From Acidimicrobiales bacterium (lineage in GTDB: Bacteria; Actinomycetota; Acidimicrobiia; Acidimicrobiales; Palsa-688), in the NCBI GenBank assembly GCA_030039575.1, contig JASHVH010000368.1:1-5952 (forward strand): a DNA stretch of 5,952 nucleotides, given 5' to 3'. Shown here piece after piece: positions 1-5,650 of this stretch; position 1 is the stretch's first letter, and each line of letters opens with the position of its first letter. The notes below the pieces were generated by a model that was given only the letters and a program-made list of their open reading frames with translations, had not been told where the DNA came from and did no database searches. The position numbers and the translations under genes are program-made.

Positions 1-1000
1 CGAGGAGTTCGGGGACGGTGTGGAAGCCGTTGGTGGATGGCTCCATGCCGACCGCATAAAGACCCTCGCCCATCATGCGCCATTCGAGGTAAACCGGCAG
101 GGTTGTCGGGTCGTAGCTGAGGTACACCCCGAGCCCGCCCTCGATCGGGCGGAAAGCTCGGTTGACCACGGCAACTGCCACACGGCCGTCCGGACCGGCG
201 GCAACCGGGATTTCGAAGCCCTCGGCAAAGAACTCTTTCTCAGGGCCGGAAAAGCGCCGGTAGCGCTCGCTCGATACGGCGTTGTCTTCGAAAATCGACC
301 CGGGGACGGGGCCGTTAATGGCGGACAGCAACTCGGACCCGTCGTCGACCACCGGGTAGCCGATATTGAAGTGGTACAGGAGCTGGTGCGGCGTCGGGTA
401 ATAACCGTCGTTGCGGACAACGTCGCGTAGGCGGAAAGAGCTGGTGCCGAGCTCGCTCTCGTACCGGCGAAGGAGAAGGAGGTTTTCGCCGTAGACGATC
501 TCCTGCCGGACGCTTCCCTCCGCCCACAGAAAGCACCGCTCCCCCTCCCAACGCTCGCCGTAATTGAAATGGCTGGCCGGGATGATCCCGACCCGGTCGT
601 GAGTGCCGTAACGGTCGGTGTGGCGGGAGTGGAACTTGAAATGGGAAACGTCGACGTCCTGGGGGTTGCCGATGGTCACGAGGCCGGCCGTGTTGCACAA
701 ACCGCCCAGGATGTACCTCACCCAGGCGTGGTCGTCGTTCTCCCAAAACGACGGGCCGGGGAAGAGTTTCGGCGGCAACCAGGCCAGCGATGCCCCCGCG
801 TACTCGGCATAGCCGGGGTCCATCCCGCGGTCGACGTTGACGCTGAAGCGGAAGCCGGTGCCCGTCCTGAACTCGAGGAAGCGCGACCCGCGGGCGTAGC
901 CCTGCTCCCATGACAGGAGCTCCACGCCACCCAACTGCGCCAGGTTGCCGACCCGGCGGAGCACGTCGCGCCGGGGTACCTCCGACTCGAACAATCTCAT
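1..1000 (-). CDS. DUF4432 / aldose-1-epimerase-like protein, C-terminus cut by the window edge
   Basis: The gene starts with ATG at 1000 and stays open for 333 codons to the left edge, so the stop is outside the window. The translation begins MRLFESEVPRRDV and carries the pattern I recognise from DUF4432 proteins: DRGMD at residues 57-61, a GGLCNTAGL stretch at 99-107, HDRVGIIPASH around 134-144, YHFNIGYP at 209-216 and GMEPST at 318-323. DUF4432 proteins share the galactose-mutarotase-like beta-sandwich fold. By analogy with mutarotases, His210 and Glu320 sit where the acid and base residues would be; this is inference. No signal peptide is visible, so it is probably cytoplasmic. Family members are usually somewhat over 340 residues, so only a short tail is missing. 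It is the last visible gene of the sugar importer operon, which suggests it epimerises or anomerises the imported sugar or a product of it. The family is clear; the reaction and substrate are unknown. Confidence 0.85.
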   Translation of the reverse strand, partial: MRLFESEVPRRDVLRRVGNLAQLGGVELLSWEQGYARGSRFLEFRTGTGFRFSVNVDRGMDPGYAEYAGASLAWLPPKLFPGPSFWENDDHAWVRYILGGLCNTAGLVTIGNPQDVDVSHFKFHSRHTDRYGTHDRVGIIPASHFNYGERWEGERCFLWAEGSVRQEIVYGENLLLLRRYESELGTSSFRLRDVVRNDGYYPTPHQLLYHFNIGYPVVDDGSELLSAINGPVPGSIFEDNAVSSERYRRFSGPEKEFFAEGFEIPVAAGPDGRVAVAVVNRAFRPIEGGLGVYLSYDPTTLPVYLEWRMMGEGLYAVGMEPSTNGFHTVPELL

Positions 1001-1005
1001 CGTCA

Positions 1006-1014
1006 CACCTTCCT
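1006..1014 (-). promoter_or_regulatory. Ribosome binding site of the DUF4432 gene
   Basis: The minus strand reads AGGAAGGTG, ending 5 nt before the ATG at 1000. This is a strong Shine-Dalgarno match at normal spacing. It fixes the start codon and shows the gene is translated independently of the SDR gene, whose stop is 66 bp upstream. Confidence 0.75.
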
Positions 1015-1066
1015 GTTGGGTTCCTCGGCTTTATTGGGTTTCTTTGGCCTTACCGGTGGCTCAGCC

Positions 1067-1915
1067 CTATCGATCGGTTCGGCCGAGCGGTTCGGATTTA
1101 TCGGGCGGTCCGGCTTGAGGTTGCGAAAGCGAGCGGGCCGGGCCTACGTAGGACAGGACCCCTCCATCTACGGGCAAGGTAACGCCGGTGACAAACCGGC
1201 TCGCATCCGAGGCCAGGAAAACGGCGACGTCGGCGACTTCCTCGGGGAGCCCAAAACGCCCGGCAGGTATCCGGGCCTGCAGGGCGTCGAAGTCCAGCAC
1301 CCCAGGGTACTGCTTGTCGTAGTTGCGCAGCGCGTCCGTGAGGATCCAGCTTGGGGCGATGGCATTGACGCGGATGCCGTGCTCGGCCCACTCGACCGCC
1401 AGCGTGCGGGTCAGGTTGACGATCGCCGCCGCGCTGGCCGTGTACGCAGCTCGCTTCGGCATGCCGCCGTGCCCTCCTATGGACGACATATTTATCACGG
1501 AACCTCCGGAGCCCGCGCTGATCATGTGACGGGCTGCAGCCCTGGCGCCGGCAAACTGGGCCACCACCGTCGTGCGCAAGACCCGTTCGAACTGTTCGGT
1601 CGTGAGGTCCACGGAGGGAGAAAGCACCGTCGTACTCGTGAGGTTGTGCATGATGTCCAGGCGGCCATACCGACGGATGGCATCGTCCACCAACGCGTCG
1701 ATGCTGCCTTCCTCGAGTGCATCGACCCTCACGCCGAAGCCTTCGCCGCCTGCTTGCACAACCGCGCCGGCGGCGTCATCGGCCAGCCTTTGGTCGATGT
1801 CGGCGACCACTACTTTGGCTCCCTGCTTCGCAAAGGCGGCGGCGCAGGCGACCCCGATACCGCCCCCTCCTCCGACCAGGACCGCGACTCTGCCCTCTAG
1901 AGAACCCATTGACAC
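1067..1915 (-). CDS. Short-chain dehydrogenase/reductase with altered catalytic motifs
   Basis: This 282-residue protein is a classical-type SDR in length and layout. Residues 9-41 form the first Rossmann unit, with a glycine-rich loop VGGGGGIG (14-21) and an acidic VVVADID (35-41), which in this family favours NAD(H) over NADP(H). Ser145 (INMSS) and Tyr158 (AAYTAS) are 13 residues apart, as expected for the catalytic pair. The C-terminal GRFGLPEEVADVAVFLASD and LPVDGG (248-252) stretches are typical. Several key positions are changed: the Lys of YxxxK is Ala162, the tetrad Asn is Thr116, NNAG is NLTS (91-94), the Thr before the glycine loop is Val14, and PG is PS (188-189). About 30 residues follow VDGG, a longer and proline-rich tail than usual. 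The GTG at 1915 is preferred because a ribosome binding site lies 6 nt before it; an ATG two codons on (1909) is possible. It would be expected to oxidise or reduce a sugar or polyol, but activity is in doubt. Confidence 0.9.
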   Translation of the reverse strand: MSMGSLEGRVAVLVGGGGGIGVACAAAFAKQGAKVVVADIDQRLADDAAGAVVQAGGEGFGVRVDALEEGSIDALVDDAIRRYGRLDIMHNLTSTTVLSPSVDLTTEQFERVLRTTVVAQFAGARAAARHMISAGSGGSVINMSSIGGHGGMPKRAAYTASAAAIVNLTRTLAVEWAEHGIRVNAIAPSWILTDALRNYDKQYPGVLDFDALQARIPAGRFGLPEEVADVAVFLASDASRFVTGVTLPVDGGVLSYVGPARSLSQPQAGPPDKSEPLGRTDR

Positions 1916-1921
1916 GGCCTG

Positions 1922-1929
1922 CCTTTCCT
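1922..1929 (-). promoter_or_regulatory. Ribosome binding site of the SDR gene
   Basis: The minus strand reads AGGAAAGG, ending 6 nt before GTG at 1915 and 12 nt before the in-frame ATG at 1909. The spacing favours the GTG start. Confidence 0.55.
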
Positions 1930-1943
1930 ACACATGGACGAAC

Positions 1944-1963
1944 GCCGTACGGCCCCATAGGGG
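1944..1963. repeat. Two adjacent small palindromes between permease and SDR genes
   Basis: The 48-bp gap holds a perfect 10-bp palindrome GCCGTACGGC (1944-1953). It is directly followed by, and shares one base with, a CCCC-ATA-GGGG hairpin (1953-1963) that ends right at the permease stop codon (1964-1966). There is no T-run after them on the minus strand, so this does not look like a strong terminator. It could be an mRNA hairpin separating the transporter part of the message from the enzyme part, or protect the 3' end of the transporter message. The function is inferred. Confidence 0.4.
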
Positions 1964-2926
1964 TCAACTGGCCACCCGCCGCCGGCCCAACTTGCGCCCT
2001 CCGAAGTACACAGCCGCGATCAGGATTATGCCATAGGCGATGTCTACGGCTGCCGTCCCGAGGGAAAGTACGTCAAGGTCGGCAGTAATGAGGGTGAGCA
2101 CTATGGCGCCCGCGATGGTGCCGACATAGTGCCCCCGGCCCCCGAGTATGGATGCCCCACCAACGGCCACGGCTATGGCCGAGGAGAAGAGGAAGTCGTT
2201 ACCCATATCTGTGAAAGCCTGGCCATAAAAACCGAGTAACAGCACGCCAGCCAAAGCGGCGGTGAGACCCGAAACGGCGTAAGGCACCAGCAAGATCCTG
2301 CGCACGTTTATCCCAGCCAGAAAGGCCGCGACCGGGTTGGTGCCCACGGCATACAGTTTGCGCCCGAAGACGGCCCAGCTGAGCCCGATGATCGTAACAG
2401 CCGAGATGACCGCCCAGACCAGGACGACATTTGGTATCCCAACGGTGTCCCCGGTCACAAAATTGACGATGCTCTCTGGCGGGGACGACGCGAAGCCGCC
2501 GTTTGTATAGATCAGCAGTAATCCTTGAATGGCGCCGCTCATGCCCAGTGTCATGATTATCGGAGGTACTCCCGCGTACGCCACACCCAAACCGTTCAGG
2601 AGGCCGACGAGTATGCCCGCGACCAGGACGAGGGGGATAACCCAGGTCAACCGGGACGTAACCCCATTAGCCAGGTTGGCGGTAACGAGTGCAGCGCCCG
2701 CCAACACGGACGGTATCGACAGGTCGATCCCCCCAGTCAGCATGCACAGGGTTTGGCCCACGCCCACGAACCCCGTGAACGAGGCCGTTATGAGAATGGT
2801 GCGGATGTGGGCGACACTGGCGAAGTCGACGGCGTAAATACTACCGAAGAGGAATAGCACACCAGCCACTACGAAAGCCAAAACGATGGCGCTGTTGCGG
2901 CGGAACCCGCCCGATAAGTCACTCAT
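1964..2926 (-). CDS. CUT2 sugar ABC transporter permease (RbsC-type), second of two
   Basis: This is a 320-residue, highly hydrophobic inner-membrane protein of the BPD_transp_2 (RbsC/YjfF/RhaQ) type. Family marks are GQTLCMLTGGIDLSIP (57-72), NGLGVAYAGVPPIIMTLG (111-128), the cytoplasmic coupling-loop segment LYAVGTNPVAAFLAGI (191-206) and AVGGASILGGRG (254-265). About eight to ten membrane segments can be seen, with a short basic C-terminus (GRKLGRRRVAS). The frame is open further upstream to 3007, but the ATG at 2926 is chosen: it overlaps the TGA of the preceding permease as ATGA, has AAGGA 4 nt upstream, and gives MSDLSGGFRRN followed directly by the first membrane span. The extra 27 upstream residues lie inside the other permease gene and look unlike a permease N-terminus. 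It should pair with the preceding, different permease to form a heteromeric channel fed by the ATPase. The sugar is unknown. Confidence 0.92.
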   Translation of the reverse strand: MSDLSGGFRRNSAIVLAFVVAGVLFLFGSIYAVDFASVAHIRTILITASFTGFVGVGQTLCMLTGGIDLSIPSVLAGAALVTANLANGVTSRLTWVIPLVLVAGILVGLLNGLGVAYAGVPPIIMTLGMSGAIQGLLLIYTNGGFASSPPESIVNFVTGDTVGIPNVVLVWAVISAVTIIGLSWAVFGRKLYAVGTNPVAAFLAGINVRRILLVPYAVSGLTAALAGVLLLGFYGQAFTDMGNDFLFSSAIAVAVGGASILGGRGHYVGTIAGAIVLTLITADLDVLSLGTAAVDIAYGIILIAAVYFGGRKLGRRRVAS

Positions 2927-3966
2927 GTTGTCCTTGCCCGGCTCTGGACGGCCGAATTGAAAGTGACCGCGACGATCAGGATGAAGCCCTGGAAGAAAAT
3001 GCTCCAATACGAGGTCAGGCCCAGGGCGAAGACCAGGTCGGGAATGAGCAGGAAGGCGATGGCGCCGACAATCGAGCTCGCAGCCGACCCTTTGCCGCCG
3101 AAGATGCTCGCCCCTCCCAGCACGACAGCCGCTATCGAGTTTAAGATGAACTGGTCGCCGGCATCAGGGCTGCCCGATTGGGCCTGCACGGTAAGGTATA
3201 TCCCGGCCAGAGCGGCCAGAGCAGCGCACGCTATGTAGGCGCGGACCTTCTGGCGGCGGACGGGGACACCTAGCAAATTCGATCGCGACTCATCACTGCC
3301 GATGGCGACGATGTCGCGGATGAAGCGCGTCCGCCGCACGACGAACCACAGCCCGAAAAGGCCGACCACGATAAGGACGGACTTGGGGATCCCGAGGATG
3401 GCCCCACTCAGCGCGTTGATGAGCGTGGGTGAAACCGTCCCGCCCTCAATAGGAAGCACCGCAAACGCGATACCGTCTGCAATCGACCACGTGGCCAGGG
3501 TGACGATGAATGGCTGCATCCCGGTCAGCACGATCATCAGGCCGTTGAGCCAACCGATGATCACGCCGATGGCGATGACGGCCAGGACCTCAAGTCCGAT
3601 GAGCGGCCCCTTGGCATTGAGGTGCGTGGCCAGCAGGGCCGTCACCAAACTGATCACGCCACCAACTGAAAGGTCGACGCCTCGCGTCAATAAGGCCAGC
3701 GTCTGGCCGAAGGCCACAAAAGCCAACGGGGCCACCAGCGAGAAGAAGGCCCCGAGTGCGCCCGGGCCCACCAGAAGCCGGGGGTCGAGGATGAGGATGG
3801 CCACAGTGAGGACGAAGACGTAGACGTACGGCATGAGGAGTTGCAGGTTGGCCTGCGCTCTCCGCGCCGACGAAATCGAGTGCGGCCGCCGCGGCGACGC
3901 CTCGTTTGGGGGTGTCCCCGTTGGGTAATCGAGGCTCGGGGCGGTAACTATGTCGGGCCCGCTCAT
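2923..3966 (-). CDS. CUT2 sugar ABC transporter permease (RbsC-type), first of two
   Basis: This is a 347-residue inner-membrane permease of the BPD_transp_2 family. It has a hydrophilic, proline-rich N-terminus of about 40 residues, then membrane segments beginning at LLMPYVYVFVLTVAILIL (43-60). Family marks are GQTLALLTRGVDLSVG (87-102), GWLNGLMIVLTGMQPFIVTLAT (starting at 138), AIGSDESRSNLLGV (221-234, the likely loop that contacts the ATPase) and VLGGASIFGGKG (282-293). Its ATG (3964-3966) overlaps the TGA of the ATPase gene as ATGA. No good ribosome binding site precedes it, so translation is probably coupled to the ATPase. Its own TGA overlaps the start of the second permease in the same way. 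The ATPase-permease-permease order resembles galactofuranose (ytfR-ytfT-yjfF), rhamnose (rhaTPQ) and AI-2 (lsrACD) transporters. Which of these substrates applies, if any, cannot be told here. Confidence 0.93.
   Translation of the reverse strand: MSGPDIVTAPSLDYPTGTPPNEASPRRPHSISSARRAQANLQLLMPYVYVFVLTVAILILDPRLLVGPGALGAFFSLVAPLAFVAFGQTLALLTRGVDLSVGGVISLVTALLATHLNAKGPLIGLEVLAVIAIGVIIGWLNGLMIVLTGMQPFIVTLATWSIADGIAFAVLPIEGGTVSPTLINALSGAILGIPKSVLIVVGLFGLWFVVRRTRFIRDIVAIGSDESRSNLLGVPVRRQKVRAYIACAALAALAGIYLTVQAQSGSPDAGDQFILNSIAAVVLGGASIFGGKGSAASSIVGAIAFLLIPDLVFALGLTSYWSIFFQGFILIVAVTFNSAVQSRARTT
2931..2935 (-). promoter_or_regulatory. Ribosome binding site of the second permease
   Basis: AAGGA on the minus strand, 4 nt before the ATG at 2926 and inside the end of the previous gene. 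Together with the ATGA overlap it supports the 2926 start over the longer reading from 3007. Confidence 0.5.
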
Positions 3967-5486
3967 GGGGCCGGTCGCGGCGCCTGGGTGCGGCGCCCAC
4001 CCACCGAGGCGGCCACGATGTTCCCCTCCGTGATGTCAGCCCCCTCGAGCTCAGCCCGGACGCGTCCGTCGTGTACCACAGCCACGCGGTCAGACATTTC
4101 GGCCAGCTCGAACACGTCCGTGGAGTAAAAGAGGATGGCGACACCTTGTCTGCAAAGCTCACGCATCAAAGCGTAAATCTCGGACTTCGTCCCCACATCG
4201 ACACCGCGTGTGGCGTCGAACATCAGCAACAACTTCGGCCGCTGTGCGAGGGCACGCGCCAACAACACCTTTTGTTGGTTGCCGCCGGACAGGGCGCTCA
4301 CTTCCTGACGGGCGTCACGCAGCTTGATGCTCAGCCGTTCCACACTTGTGCTAACCAGGGCCTGCTCGCGCTCCCGGCTCACCAGGCCAAGGCGGCCGAG
4401 GCTGCCCAGACTGCTAAGGGAAAGGTTGTCACGAATGCCGAGACCCAGGCACAGCCCTTCCGTGGCTCGGTCCTCGGGTATAAGTGCGATACCTGCTTTC
4501 AAGGCGTCGGCAGGCCGGTGCAGACGCAATGCCTTGGTGTCCAGGACGACCTGCCCACTGTGGGCCATGGCTCCGTAGAGGGACAGGAACAGCTCGCGTT
4601 GGCCTTGCCCCTGAAGGCCTCCTATGCCGAGGACCTTGCCGCGTTCCATTTGCGGAGAGACGTCGGCCAGGCGCGGCGGCGAGCTGATGTTGTTAACCTC
4701 ACAGACGATCTCCGCCCGTTCCGGAGGTGCCGGCGCTTCAGGGAAAATGCGGTCTACCTGACGGCCCAGCATGAGCTCGATGAGCCGCTCCTCGGGCATG
4801 TCCTGCTTCGAACCGCTGCCCACGTCCGTCCCGTTACGGAAGACGGTCACGTCGTCACACAGCCGCTCGACTTCTTCCAGCCGGTGTGAGATGAACAGCG
4901 TGGAGTTACCCGCGGCCGAAAAACTCCTTACATGTTTGAACAACCAGTCCACCTGTTGAGGCAGCAACGCCGACGTAGGCTCGTCGAGGATCAGCACCTT
5001 AGGCCTCCGGACCAGGGCCTTGCAGATCTCGATCACCTGGCGGTCAGCCAGGCTCAGCTCGCGTACGTTGACCCTGGGATCGATACCTCCGACTTCCAAC
5101 CGGCTGAGCGCTTCTTCTGCCTTGCCCACCAGGGCGCCGCGGTCGATGCGGCCCCACTTCACTCTGGGCTCGATACCGTAGAGGAGGTTGTCCGCCACCG
5201 TAAGGTCGGGTATGAGGCTGAGCTCTTGAAATACCGTGACCACGCCGGCTGACTGTGCTTCGGCGGGGGACCGGGCCAGGAACGGCCGGCCCTCGAGCGT
5301 CATCTCGCCCTGATCGGGGGCGACGGCGCCCGACAAGACTTTGACCATCGTGCTCTTGCCGGCGCCGTTCTCGCCCATAAGCCCGCAGACTCTGCCGTAC
5401 TCGCAGACCAGGTTGGCCCCTCGCAACGCGGCCACGCCGTCGTAGGACTTCTGGATCCCCCGGATCTCCAGGACGGTGTTACCCAT
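3963..5486 (-). CDS. CUT2 sugar ABC transporter ATPase with two fused nucleotide-binding domains (RbsA/MglA-type)
   Basis: This 507-residue protein has the usual length of RbsA/MglA/YtfR-type ATPases. Domain 1 has Walker A GENGAGKST (38-46), Q-loop Gln87 (VFQELS), a family-typical non-LSGGQ signature LSLADRQVIEI (144-154), Walker B VLILDEPTSAL (164-174) and switch His201 (ISHRLEEVE). Domain 2 starts near 260 and has a relaxed Walker A, GLQGQGQREL (290-299), a good signature LSGGNQQKV (399-407) and a changed Walker B, LLLMFDATRGVDVGTK (419-434), where DEPT is expected before RG. It powers sugar import from the cytoplasmic face. The ATG at 5486 gives the standard MGNTVLEIRGIQKSYDGVAAL start; the ribosome binding site is weak (AGG about 5 nt upstream). 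The stop overlaps the first permease gene by 4 bp. The C-terminal tail GGRRTQAPRPAP is probably disordered. Family assignment is firm, substrate unknown. Confidence 0.96.
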   Translation of the reverse strand: MGNTVLEIRGIQKSYDGVAALRGANLVCEYGRVCGLMGENGAGKSTMVKVLSGAVAPDQGEMTLEGRPFLARSPAEAQSAGVVTVFQELSLIPDLTVADNLLYGIEPRVKWGRIDRGALVGKAEEALSRLEVGGIDPRVNVRELSLADRQVIEICKALVRRPKVLILDEPTSALLPQQVDWLFKHVRSFSAAGNSTLFISHRLEEVERLCDDVTVFRNGTDVGSGSKQDMPEERLIELMLGRQVDRIFPEAPAPPERAEIVCEVNNISSPPRLADVSPQMERGKVLGIGGLQGQGQRELFLSLYGAMAHSGQVVLDTKALRLHRPADALKAGIALIPEDRATEGLCLGLGIRDNLSLSSLGSLGRLGLVSREREQALVSTSVERLSIKLRDARQEVSALSGGNQQKVLLARALAQRPKLLLMFDATRGVDVGTKSEIYALMRELCRQGVAILFYSTDVFELAEMSDRVAVVHDGRVRAELEGADITEGNIVAASVGGRRTQAPRPAP

Positions 5487-5547
5487 TCGCCTGTAACTGC
5501 CTTTTCTGTCCGCTTCGAACCGCTTCTCGTCTCCCTGCGCCGGTCAC

Positions 5548-5559
5548 CGGGCTAGCCCG
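5548..5559. repeat. Perfect 12-bp palindrome
   Basis: CGGGCTAGCCCG is its own reverse complement. It is either part of the mRNA structure of the spacer or a dimeric regulator site. An operator at this place would sit inside the operon, so RNA structure is the simpler reading. Confidence 0.5.
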
Positions 5560-5561
5560 TC

Positions 5562-5635
5562 CTGCAGCCACCTGGGCTCGGTCAACCCCGTCCGGGTGGG
5601 CCCGAAAGCAGCTGACGCGGCTCAGATGGCTGCAG
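5562..5635. repeat. Inverted repeat, 9-bp perfect arms around 56 bp
   Basis: The arms CTGCAGCCA (5562-5570) and TGGCTGCAG (5627-5635) are exact reverse complements. Between them, CCACCTGG (5568-5575) and CCGGGTGG (5592-5599) can form a competing stem with one imperfect pair. The two stems share the CCA bases, so only one can form at a time. Confidence 0.5.
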
Positions 5636-5650
5636 TTGCGAGCGATTTAG

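Larger units (their letters stand above)
5487..5650. other. Structured 164-bp spacer between binding-protein and ATPase genes
   Basis: No gene is seen here. The spacer holds a perfect 12-bp palindrome, CGGGCTAGCCCG (5548-5559), and a pair of perfect 9-bp inverted arms, CTGCAGCCA (5562-5570) and TGGCTGCAG (5627-5635). Smaller GC-rich hairpins lie inside those arms. No T-run follows on the minus strand, so a strong terminator is unlikely. In binding-protein transporter operons, a hairpin after the binding-protein gene often holds back exonucleases or reduces read-through, so that the binding protein is made in excess over the membrane complex; that role is inferred. The ATPase start follows the spacer with only a weak ribosome binding site, consistent with lower ATPase output. 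Confidence 0.5.

Noticed and set aside
315..911. A 198-codon minus-strand frame within the DUF4432 gene
   Set aside because: It is a different frame from the DUF4432 protein, is Arg/Pro-rich and lacks any domain; the other frame from 1000 has a clear start, ribosome binding site and family motifs.
1001..1066. A promoter in the AT-richer gap before the DUF4432 gene
   Set aside because: No convincing -35/-10 pair could be read on the minus strand, and the short gap fits operon read-through.
1016..1900. A 294-codon open frame on the plus strand opposite the SDR gene
   Set aside because: It mirrors the SDR gene almost end to end, has no recognisable domain, and is expected from GC-biased third positions of the real gene on the other strand.
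2927..3007. Longer N-terminus for the second permease starting at 3007
   Set aside because: The extra 27 residues lie inside the first permease gene, are hydrophilic and unlike the family, and the ATGA overlap with AAGGA upstream supports 2926.
3590..4162. A 190-codon minus-strand frame spanning the ATPase/permease junction
   Set aside because: It runs out of frame across both real genes and its translation is Arg- and Pro-rich, typical of an out-of-frame read of high-GC coding DNA.
4071..4889. A 272-codon open frame on the plus strand opposite the ATPase gene
   Set aside because: It lies wholly inside the ATPase gene, whose motifs are unmistakable; the translation has no family pattern and is a codon-bias shadow.
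5510..5526. Direct repeat CCGCTTC twice, 10 bp apart, upstream of the ATPase gene
   Set aside because: Seven bases twice in GC-rich DNA is within chance, with no other sign of an operator.
5487..5650. Rho-independent terminator after the binding-protein gene
   Set aside because: The hairpins are not followed by a T-run on the transcribed strand, and the ATPase downstream clearly belongs to the same transporter.
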